Shown here: positions 10,839 to 21,700 of the stretch, one piece after another
How positions within the stretch are numbered: position 1 is the stretch's first letter
Layout: the number at the start of each line of letters is the position of its first letter
Source of the DNA: Toxoplasma gondii ME49
Lineage: Eukaryota; Apicomplexa; Conoidasida; Eucoccidiorida; Sarcocystidae
Direction: 5' to 3'
Assembly (NCBI RefSeq): GCF_000006565.2
Contig: NC_031480.1
Span: forward strand, 1,752,144 to 1,816,143
Length of the DNA: 64,000 bases
The notes under the pieces: model-generated
The model's input: the letters and a program-made list of their open reading frames with translations, nothing else
Told to the model about the DNA's origin: nothing
Database searches by the model: none
Made by a program: the position numbers and the translations under genes

Positions 10839-12588
10839 ACACGAAAAGGCGAAGAAGAAGACAAACGAAGAAGGAGAAGAAGGGTGAAGAGAGAATGAGA
10901 AACGAGCGACAGGGGAGAACGCAGACAACGTGGAGGGAGACAGGGAACAGATCACAGAAGAATGAAAGGCTAGAAAGAAAAACTGGAAAGGGTCGAAGGC
11001 GAACCGTTTGCCGAGTTGAGTCTGTTTGATGGACCAAGTCCCCGGTCTGTGCTTCGCCGGAGAGGAGAGCACACTCCTTTTTTTGAGTTCTCCATGCATC
11101 TTTTCAAAGTGTAAAAGACTCAGAATCTCTTTAAAACTTGCCCGTTTTCCTCGCTGGCGACGCGACGCTGCTTGAGGGGCTCCTGGCCATCTCAGATGCA
11201 CCGCCACCTGAGGCGGAGGAAGGTGCAGAACAGCAGAGACGCTTGAGATTGGCTTCGAAGGAAGGCGAAGCAAAAAGGAACTTCGCGACTCCTCACTCAC
11301 CTCTTTCTCCTCTTTCTTCTCGTTCGATAAAAGTCTATAAAAGTCACCTCTTCCTTAGATAAAAATTGTCTCGTTGTCTCTTTCTTCCCGTTTTATAAAA
11401 GCCTCATGTTTGCTATCGTCTTTCAAGGTTTTTACACGGAGTACGCTGAAGTTCCATGCAGGGTCGGGTGCTCCTTCTCAAGTCTTCTGGGGGGCAAGCA
11501 GTCGAGCCTGTCTCTCGCGACGCTGTTCAGAGAGAAACGAGGAGAGGGAATGTCGGGGCTCCTCTGAAGTCCGAGCTTTGCGTCTCCATTTCTTCTACTT
11601 CTCATACACGAACTCCCCATCTTCGCCTTCCCTCCTTTTCGGAGGCACTCGCCGGAGAGCAAACGAAGCTCCGGTGTCGGACAGAAAACGTACAAAACGC
11701 CGCACAGGTGTATTGCAAGCACCGTCTTGCGTCTCGTTTTCGTTAGTCGCGTTCAGTGTTTCAGCTCCCGTCGTTTTTCGCGCGTAAAGGCCGCATTTGG
11801 GGGACGCGTTTCACTTCCGTTCGCGTTCTTGAACGCTGTGTCGAATTGAAGCAAGTCTCTGCTAAACTCCCCTTAGCTGTTGACCTCCTTCTTGGATCTA
11901 CGCACTCAAACATTCACTCTCTCTCACTCCCATCGAGCGATTATTGGCCGCTTCCTTCCCTGCCCCAGTTTCTTTTTCTGGGAGAGGCCTTCAGTAGGAG
12001 GCTCTAGAGAGGAGGCCGTTTCTGCGTCGAACAGTCCAAGAGAAACATGCAAGCCTCTCTGCGTGAGATCTTTCTTTCCTGCATTCGACCTCGGTCTCCT
12101 CTGGTGCAGAGAAGAAGCGAGGAAATCAGCGACGCTCGAGCGTCAGTTCGGTTCGCTCCTTGCGTGTACATACAGCGCGTCTGGCGAGCACCGTTTCTGG
12201 GGTCCTTCGGGGGGGGGAGCGTTCGACGTTGCCGAAAACACCGCAGCGACGTCTCGCCGCTCGATGGATCGAAACGGCAGAGCGCGTCTGAGAAGTGGAG
12301 TCGCGCGAAGGACGCTCAGACGTAGTGAAGAGACATGCAGGTCTTTTGTGTTCCATAAAGGCTGAACATGAGACAAATCTCTGAAGCACTCACAGGCGCA
12401 GTCGAGGCACTGCAGGGACCAGCCAGGGGAGTCAAACATGCAAGGAAAGGAAAAAAAGAGAGGAGAGAGAGGACAGACACGGAGCAAGAACGAGAGAGGC
12501 AGAGAACATGCGCAGAACATGCGCTCACGAGAGGAGACAGAGGAGTCAAAAACCGCCACAAAAACGAGGAAGTGCCTAGTGCTTCGCT
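10839..12588. other. Convergent 3' intergenic region
   Basis: The plus-strand membrane-protein gene and the minus-strand METTL3 gene end facing each other across ~1.75 kb. The interval should hold both 3' untranslated regions. Between 10840 and 11020 the plus strand is strongly purine-rich. TATAAAAG occurs at about 11335 and 11394. I see no coding signal. Confidence 0.5.
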
Positions 12589-15500
12589 CTACATGTCCGT
12601 CTCTCCAGAGACTTCTTCGTTTTTCTCATCAGCATTGGAAGTTTCATTCTCTGGATTGGACGCAGAAGGAACTTCTGCGACCGGAAGCCCCTCGCGCTCG
12701 GCGAAGGCGTTGTACCGCTCGCGGAGAAGAGGGTGTTCGATCTTTACACCTTTCAGCTGATTTCCTTGAGAGGACAGAGCAGACAACGAGGAAAGAAAGA
12801 AATGAAGCGGCGAGGAAACGCGACACAGCCGACGTAAGCGTTCCTCGACAAGAAGGCGCAGAAAGCGCAAACCACGGGGAAAAGCTGGACCCAAGGTGCA
12901 GAAAAACCGACAGGAAAAAGGCCTAAAGAGACCCAGAAAGAGATGCGCTCACCAATGCGGTCACAGAGTCACGACTGCGCCAGAGGCCCACACACTCCCA
13001 AGAAAATAAATATAAGTGAAAACAGATAGGTACAGAAGCGTACGGAGAGAGAGACATGTAGATGCAGCTGGAAATACAGAGAAAAGAAGAGTGAAACACC
13101 GTGCTGTAGAAAAGACAAAATTGTAGATATCCTGACAGCGAAACAGGGGTGAGACATAAACGCAGACACGATGGGAAAAGGGAGATAGATGGAAACTCCC
13201 CTGATCACACGCATATAAAGACAACCACACAGAAGGGAAGAGACAATCTCTTACCTAGAGTGATCCAGTTATTTCGGACATTGTGCATGCGTCCGAAAAG
13301 TTCGACTTTGAGGGAGTCCGGCGCCATTCTCTCGATCATTCTGGAGAGACAAGCGGAAAGCGAAAGCTCAACGGAACCGTGGACAACCGTCCGAGCACAT
13401 AGAAAACATCAAGTTGAAGAATTCTTTTGTGTTGATAGGTCGCTACATACATCTGACCTACACAAGTGGATCGTAAGAAAAGTGAACAGAGACGAAGTTT
13501 CGATTTTTGGATGTAAAAACGGGTACCCACACATGCACAAAGAGCCATGCGATACGCACTCTGCGATGAAGATCGCGCCATGTGTCTGCATGCGTCCCGC
13601 CTTGAATTGACAAACGTCCACTACTGTCGCTTCCATTTTGGAGCCATCCTCCTTTAGACTTCCAGACTGATTGGATTTGAACTGAGTTCCGGAGAGCGAG
13701 CGGTGCCTGGTAGTTGGCGTTTCTCATGCTTTTGACGTTTTCCTTCTTTTCCCCGAGATTCTGCTGTTTGCTTCTATCTTTCTTTGTTTTCGTTTGTCTG
13801 GCGGTCTCGCGAGATGCGCTGCACTGGGTCCTTTCCACCCTCTGTGGCGCGCCTCTCCTTGCCTGTAGATCTCGTCCGGTTTGCGGGAGGTTTCTCGGAC
13901 TTCGCTGACGATGACGTCGCAGTCGATGTTCCGGTTGAACGCCATGTTGCCCTTGACCGCCACCAGGCAGTGCTCCTTTGAATGGTTCAGCCAGTGTCCG
14001 GTTCGGCCGGTCCGAATGATCCTCTGCAGCTGGTTCGTCTTTACCCAGAGGATCTCCTCCACGCGTCGGTAGCCCCAGAGCTGCGCGGAAGAAGAAGAAG
14101 AGAGGGAGAAGAAGAAGCAAAGACACAGAGAGACATCGAGGGACAGAAGAAGGAGAAGAAATAGACGGAGGGAAGAGGAAGTGCTCATGAGCGGTATAGT
14201 ACTAGCAATGGAGACGGGGCTAGCGACAAGAACAGGGTGTCACCTGGATGTTGTCGGTCGGTCAGAGAAAACGCTCTGGAGCCGGCGGTGAGAAAACAAG
14301 GGAAGACATACCTGGAGACACTCGCGGGCCAGCTCCATGGCTCGGCCAGTGACCCACAGAAAGAGAAGTCCTTCTTCTTGAATCAGGTCAACCTAAAGAC
14401 GAGACAGCAGCCAAGCGAGAAAGCGCAAAGTACTCCTCAGCGCTAGGTAACAACACAGACGAAGGGTATCAAGCGAAAACCAGAAGCAAATGGAAGAACG
14501 AATAGGTAGTTGAAGGCGCAGCCGGAGGCTCGAGAACGCTTCACACACAGAGAACAGAGATTACGAAGAGTACAGACAAACTGAAAAGAGAAGCGAAGAG
14601 CTGTTCGTCACTCTGTTGAAGACGCGGAGAGCGTGAGACGGCAGAAGAAGAACAGAACATGCATCGAGCTCCTCTCTTGTGTTCACGAACTCGCAAACTG
14701 CGCATTTCTTGGTCGGTCATCGTGCCATAAGGCAAGTCCATGTGGATATCCCAAGGCGGATCCGCCATGACGACGCGAATCAACTTGCGAAAAATGCTAA
14801 AGTCGAAGGTCCTGAGTCAAAACGAAGCAGAGACAAAACACACGAGGAGAAAAAGGAGAAGATGGCACGGAGTGACGTTAATGTTGCAGGAACTTAAACC
14901 AGGACTTTTTGCTGTAGCTTCCACGGACTGAGTCTACGAAACATGCTTCGTTCGCCTATTCACCATGAGCCTGACGGGGGAACGAGAAAGAGACGGCAGG
15001 AAGGAAGGACAACAAGGAAGCAGCGTTCATGCGAGAGGCGCGGAACGCGAAGGCGAAGAACAGATCGGTTACCTGATATCGCAGCGAATCCACTGTGCAG
15101 GGTACTCTGTGTATGCGCCCGCCGAGATGGTTCCGATGGCGTACGGATCTGCAGACGCCTCGCCTCTCCTGAACCAGACACCGAGACACTTTGGAAAACC
15201 TCAGCGAGTCCGGGGACGAACGGGGCGTTCAGGAAACGAAAGCGTCAGAGTTGACGAGGACCAAGGGTGAGAGGACAGAGGAACCGAATCCTTTCGAGGA
15301 GGAACACCGAGGGGAAGGCGGCGCAAGCTGACCAGGTGCAGCGGTGGCAGAACAAGACAAGGCGGACGAAGAAGGCGAAGAGAAACGAGAGACGGCAGGC
15401 GAACGACGAAAGGAAGGGTGGCAGAGTAAAAACGCCCGAAAAGGAGAGACACAGGGAAGCCTGGAGGAGAGAGAGGCCGGATGCGGCGAAGCGGCGGCGC

Positions 15501-18500
15501 GCCACTGAACGCCAAATCCGACGACGCAAGAGCAGCCTCGACGCGTCAACGGAAGAGAGAGGAGGAGACGTGAGGCGCGCAGGCAGAAGAGGCTGAGACT
15601 CTCTGACGAAAGGGAAGTCGGGGCACAGGGTCTTCCGTCGCTCCTCGACTTGAAGGAGAGAAAAGACGTTTTTGTTCCGCACAGGTCTTCAAGGACAAGC
15701 CTCTCAAAGAAGCTTCGCTCCTTCACCACAAACGCCTCGGGGCCTGCTTCGTCTCCTCGCAGCGCCGGACGCGCGGAAGCCTGGCACGAAGAGCGGAGAG
15801 GAGACTCGGCAAAACCAGAGAGAGGCAGGCAGCTCGCAGAAGACTGAGGAAGAGGGGCGAAGAACAGGAACGGCGGAACAGGACGAGAGAGACCTCTTCG
15901 CACTTACATTTTCTTCAGGGCGTCGTTCTTCGACGCGGCATCCACTTCGTAGTGAACGTAGCGGCAGGTCTCAATGTGGCGGCAGGTATCCAAGTAGCTG
16001 CAGTCTCCCAAACTCACATCTGCAGAAAGGGAGAAAGCGCAAAGCGAAGGAACGAGCCAGGCTGGAGGAAACAGGAAAGAGACACGGAGGAGAAGAGTGA
16101 GCAGAAGAAAGCGGACAAAGACAACCACGAGATGGTGCGAAAAAGTGACTCACAGCCGACGGCTGGCTCCCTGAATCGGCCTCGCCAAACACCCTGCGCG
16201 GCGCGCAGTCAAGACGGACAGAGACGGACAGGACGAGAACGAGCGAGACAGAGAGCCGGGGAACGCTGGAGAGCGAGAGAAACATGCGTGGAGACAGAAG
16301 CAGTTAGACGCAGAGGCAGAGAGAGAGACAAAGACGCGCGCAGAAGCGAGAAAAAGAAGCAGAACGGAGCTGTGAACCGAGCTGGAGAGAGAGGTGAAGG
16401 GGGACGTAAGAGGCACCTCCACGGGCCGACAGAGGCAAAATCGCGTCAAAAAATGGACAGATGCTGCGGCAAGATGGACGCCGATTCAGCGCCGCGTGCT
16501 ATCGAAGTCTGGCGTTCTCACCCACCTGTGTGAGGGAGAACAATGCGTCGGAAGTGGACCTGCAGAGACAAGCGAAATGCAGGGAAGAACCGAGACCTGG
16601 ACGGAGTCTCAAACTGCACAGCGGCGGGGCGCAACGAGTGAAGCAAATCGAGATCGGAAACGCAGGAACAACAGACATCAGAGGTCGTGATCGGCCGCCC
16701 TCGAAGCTGGGAGACACTCGAGGCGACACAGAAAAACGGCTCTTGCTCCCATACAGCGGAGTGCAGGAACAGGAAACAAGTTGGGACAACGAAGGAGGAA
16801 AACCGCAGCCAAACGAAGGCAAAGCACGACACACACAGCGAACGGAGACAACTGAAACCCAGGCTCTCTTCGCAGCCCTGCCTTCGTTGCTACGCTTGAA
16901 GCGTTCGTGCCTGTCTCTGCAGCCTTAAAGGGGCGCGAAAGCAGAAACGAAAACACAGGGAGAAACAGAGAAGAAATGGAAGGAAAAGAGAAGTACCAGA
17001 GGAACTTTTCTCCGTCGCTTACTTTGCTGCAGGGCTTGAAAGAGTTCCTCGCTCGACAGCACTCGACGCGAGAACCGTAGGTGCAGATTTCTCGCAGAGC
17101 ACTGCCCCCCTTGTTCTTGAAGGAGTGAAGAATCATCTGCTGACGAGCTGTCGGGGCGCTGAGAAGCGACGTCAACTCGCTGCCGGAATCCAAGTCGCGC
17201 TGTTTCTGAAAAACGAACACCAATCGCTCGTAGAGAGAGTGAGAAAGAAACAGTCCGCGAACCGACTCTGCAGGAGAAGGCACAACTCAACCGCCTTCAC
17301 CGGGGCTTCGCCTTTGTTTCTGTTTTTGATTCTGGACTCGAAGAGACAGCGAAGCAGCACGGAGACTGGAACAAAGACAGGTCAGAACTTGAGGTCTCGA
17401 AGACACCCTACACGGCCCTCCTCCACTCACCAGAGCCGTCGGAACACTGAGGAGTTTCTCCAGGTCTTCCTGCAGCTCGGCGTCCACGCCCTTGTCCCCG
17501 GCCCCCCCCTTCTTGTCGCCATCGCACGCGGGAGGCGGCGGCGGGGGCGGCGGCGCGCCCGGAAGCCCCACCCCCCCGTTGGAGCCCAACGCGGTCGGAG
17601 GGCCTCCGCCGGAGAAGAAAGGCGCGCAAGCGAACCCCGGAGGCGGGGGCGGCGGAGGCGGGGGTGCAGGCCCCGGAGGCCCCTGCGGCGGGGGCTGCGG
17701 CGGGCCCTGCGGCGGGGCCTGCGGCGGGGCCTGTGGGGGCGTCGGAGCGACGGTTTGGGGCGTGAAGGGCGCGCCGACGGAGACAGGCCGGGGGGTCTCG
17801 AGGCGGCTGGAGCGCGGAACCTGGCTAGGCGCGGCGGGTGGCTGCTGCGCCTGTTGAAAGAGCATGAAGAGGACGGCGCAGATGCGGAGAGGAAACACTG
17901 TCTTGATGACTGTCACGGAGTTGAGGGACGCGAGGGAGAGCAGCGGATAGGGGAAGGGAGAGAGCGCTCCGACGACCGGCGCCGGAGCATCCTGGGAGTC
18001 TCCGTCGGCGCGGAATCCCGCGAACTGGAGGACGCGGAGCACGGCCTCGGGCCGAAAGAGGCGCTGAGTTGCAAGCGAGGAGCCCCGCCCAGACGCGGGG
18101 CCGGCCCGGGAGACCTGCTTCAAGTGCGCGGCAAACGCGTTCAGTTCGATATGGCAGTCGACTGCTCGCGCCAGACTCTTTACTGTCTCCACTGTCTCCA
18201 CTGTCTCCGCGGGTCCGCGTCGGAGAGAAGGCGCGACCGCTGGGTGGTGCAGCAGGGCGCGCAGAACGAAGAGCAGCAACTCCTCCAGAGTCCCTGGAAG
18301 CCTCGCGTTCTGCAGAGAGGCGACACTCGGGTGATCCAGGGGCAAGTCCGGCGGAAGGGGCGGGAGCGCGGCTGTGGGGCGCAGGGCCCGTCCGGAGACA
18401 CCTGTCTCCGCAGGCTCGGCCGGCGCGGAGACGGCCGGACGCAACTCCGGCAGTCGGGGCGGACCGCGGTTGCCTTCCTCGAGGGGGCGCCTGGAGGCGG

Positions 18501-18783
18501 CGCGTCCCGAGTCGGAAAAGACGGCGGGGTCCGGGGCCGCGGCGGCTCCGACCGCGCCCGAAGCGGCGTTGGAGCCTTGGGCTACAAAGGGCGCGGGGCT
18601 CGGGGAGACACTGGGGACGCTTGCCCCGCTAGTGGAGCGACTGAGGGAAGCGAGCGGGGGGGTGAGCACACTGGACGGACTCGGACCTGCAGAGGGTGCT
18701 GCAGAGGGGAGCGAAGAAGGCAAGGCGCTCCCAGAGAGGCCGAGCTTTCGCTGCTGAAACCGCTGACGCAGATGAGAAGACAT
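12589..18783 (-). CDS. METTL3: mRNA N6-adenosine methyltransferase catalytic subunit (METTL3 / MT-A70)
   Basis: METTL3 transfers a methyl group from S-adenosylmethionine to adenosine N6 in mRNA, usually in a nuclear heterodimer with METTL14. Ten exons rebuild an 819-residue protein: 18783-17431, 17205-17023, 16559-16526, 16019-15908, 15168-15073, 14811-14691, 14392-14312, 14080-13863, 13340-13255, 12764-12589; every phase agrees. Exon 1 encodes a long low-complexity N terminus with a polyproline tract. Zinc finger 1 is C492-x7-C500-x9-C510-x3-H514 and zinc finger 2 is C530-x5-C536-x5-C542-x3-H546, the same spacing as I know for the human fingers. The catalytic DPPW is at 610-613, followed by [11 protein letters not shown], and the RNA-binding face shows [22 protein letters not shown]. 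The C-terminal ELFGR and NNWITLGNQL blocks are intact. Exon 3 is only 34 nt. The intron after exon 8 uses a GC donor (CAG|GCAAGG). All core residues are present, so the enzyme should be active. Confidence 0.97.
17505..17760. repeat. G-rich low-complexity tract (polyproline code)
   Basis: On the plus strand this stretch is dominated by GGCGG, GGGGGCGG and repeated cctgcggcgggg units. Read on the minus strand it encodes the polyproline and PPQAPPQ repeats of METTL3 exon 1. The G runs would allow quadruplex formation on the non-template (plus) strand. Confidence 0.8.
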
Positions 18784-21700
18784 GGCGAGAGAGACAGGGC
18801 AGACGCGGAGACAGGCGGCTCCTCATCGCTCGAGGAGGAGGCTTTCGGGCCGCGAGGGGAAACAGTCTCGGGAGAGGCGCGAGGGAAGGAAGAAAGCTGA
18901 GAAGAAGGAGCCAAGGCGAATCGAGCGAGGAACCGGATGCGGCAATCACGGAGGAGAGAGGAGAGAGGAGAGAGGAGAAGAGTCAACGCGCTGAGAGATA
19001 CGAAGTCGAGAAAAAGGCCGACGAGAAAGAAGTAAGAGGTGCGAGCTGGTCGGCTGAGCCGAAGCAAAGCGACGAGGAAGAAGAGGCTGAGAGGATAAAA
19101 ACAACGGCGGAAACGACCGAGACGACGGGAGGCGCCCCTCGCGAACACAGCAAGGAGCCGCAACAGACGCGAAGAAGAGGGAGGAGCACAGAGAAGGAAG
19201 AAAACAAGAAGCAGGCTGAGGAAGGAATCAAGGAGAAGAAAGTGACAGAGGGGACAGAGAAACTGAGAAAGGATGAAGAAGGGGAAACGTCACAGGATAG
19301 ACAAGAGAGAACAAGGGAGACTGGGAAACGCACGAGACAAAGTGTCTGCGACTTTCAAACGATAAAGCTTATCTCTCGGGAGGAGTGAGGCAGAGCAGGC
19401 AGAAAGAGGACTCGGCAGCGAGAGAAGCGCGAATGGAGAGACGCGTGGTGGCAAAGAAGCGAAAGAAAAAGGAAGAACGAGGAATTCTCGAAAACGTCTA
19501 GGCCGGCAGCGCCAGAGGCACCTACCGGAGAAATCAGGTTCTCTGCGACGGCGAAAAAAATGTCCCTCTCCCGAAAGAGAAAATGCAACGTAGAAAAAGA
19601 GAAGCATCCGAGAAAAAGAAGAGAAACTGAGAAAATCGCAAACAAACAACATGCAGAAGCGTCCTCGCCCTCGACTTCATGCAGTCAGCGCGACAATGCC
19701 TGCTCCTTTTCTCATTCGCGCCTTCTTTACTTCACGTTCTACTCCGCGAGTTCGGGGCTGTTTTGGGGGCAGAAAATCTCAGAGAAAATTGTTTCCTTTT
19801 TTGTCCTCCACTACAGTGCCTCTCTGTGGAGGCGGTTCCTCTCATCGCGTTCTCTGCATGTCTCTCTCTACTCGAATCCTGTCTCCTCAACGCTTGGCGC
19901 TCTTTGTCTCGCGCATTTCTGATCTCCTTCCGAGTCTCCTCTGCTTTGCTTGCCACCCACTCTCCCCGCTTTTCCTCTAGGTACCTGTCTTGACTATTTT
20001 CGCCTGCCTCTGTCCCTCTGCCTTGCTGCCCTATCTCCCCTCTCCGGCTTCCTTCTCTCGGTAGTCTGTCTGTCGCTCTCATCTCCTTCTCTCCACTCGG
20101 TCCGCGATCTTGTCTTCGACCTCTTGCCTCTTCTCTCGCTTCTTCTTTCACTGCTCTCCTTTGTCCTTTCTGCTCTTTCTGGGCTGCACTCTCTCCTTCC
20201 CCGCGCGGCAGCGCCTTCCGAGCACCCCCCGCCGAGTTTCCCAGGTGTAAGTACGTACACTGGCGAGCTCCCTGCCGGCTGTGCGAGGTAGAGAGGGCTG
20301 CGCCGTTCGTAGTTCCTACGCTAAACAGAGTCCTTCGTCTCTAAACTGTCAGCAGTCAGTCACAAGGGAATGATAGGAAGGGCATGGACCAGGGCAGTCC
20401 AGGTCTAAACCATGAGTAGAGTCCAACTCGAAGTACTTCAGAACGGAGCACTTTTTTGGCACAATGTAAATTTCAGGTTTCTAAGAAAGGCCTTTCACAG
20501 GACCAGCTGTAGCCCAGAATTTCTGTCAGCTCTTTTCATGTAATCCGTTCCATCGTAGTGGAAGTGGAGAGTGTCCAGAAAAGATTACTCTGAGAGCGCA
20601 GTCAGGAAGACTCCTCGGCACAGCGTTGACTGGTTGACTGAATGGTGCGCAGGCCAAACTCAGTTGGCAGCGGCTGAACACTTTCTCTCGAAGTCGTTCT
20701 GCGCAATTTCGAGACCCCTGAGTTTTGCATTTCTAAAAGCTCTCGCCCCTCTCGCACCGTAGCTTTTTTTCACTGCCTCGCATCCGCGCCAGAAGCAGAA
20801 TACACGCGTTTTATATCCGGATTTCCAGTCCACACCAACACGAGGGAGGAGGCTGCTCCCCCCCCTCCCCCCCCGTCCCCTTTCCGAACATCAGGACGTC
20901 TGCAAAGCTTGCATACATGCGTTTTTCAGATCGTTCACGCTACACCACGCACTCTCGTGTCTCTCTTCTTCGGTGCAAGTCGCACAGCGTTCGCTCTTCC
21001 GCATCTGAACGCGGGCTCCTTCTCCGCTCTGTGAGCTCGAGCAGTTGCAGTGCTCCTCCATTTGCATGTCTCATCGCGGGGTGGCAGGCCTCCTGGCGAG
21101 CGCAGAAGCTCCGCCTCGGAACTTGTGAAACGCGCACAGTCCCCAGAAGAGCAGACAGGTCAATCACCGCCAGTGAGAAAGCGTCTCTGCAACTGCCCCC
21201 TGGTTGATCCTGCAACCGTTATCGTGACATCTTCCTGTCGCTGCCACAAACTAAGAAAACTTCGTGTGATCCTCCCACCCGGAGCCGTGAAGAGCCCCCC
21301 CAGGAAAAACGAAGCCGGCGCAGCGTCGGCGCCAGCGACGAGACGAACGCCCGAAATTCGAGCCTGTGGCAAGGAAACTTGCAGAGGTGACGAGACGGCC
21401 AGCCGCACTGCATTGAGAGTCCGAGAAAGCGGGTGCTGAACTTCCGCCAACGTCCACAAGCATTCCCTTCGTTCCCGCAGGCTGTCCTCAATTTCACCCG
21501 AAATCGAATCCTGGGCAAAGCTGAGACAAAGCGCCTGTCACCCTCCCACGGTCTTCCGCTGCTGACAGCGGCGGGACCTTGGCGACAGCACTGCGCCCCT
21601 GAGAACATCCCTAAAAACGTTCATGCTTTTACAGATTCTTTCCCTCACCCCCCTCCCGCTGTGGAGGCGAGGCCGCTCTGAGACTGAAGCTGTATTTCCA

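Noticed and set aside
17125..18900. 591-codon plus-strand open frame, Gly/Arg-rich
   Set aside because: Complement of METTL3 exon 1; low-complexity only.
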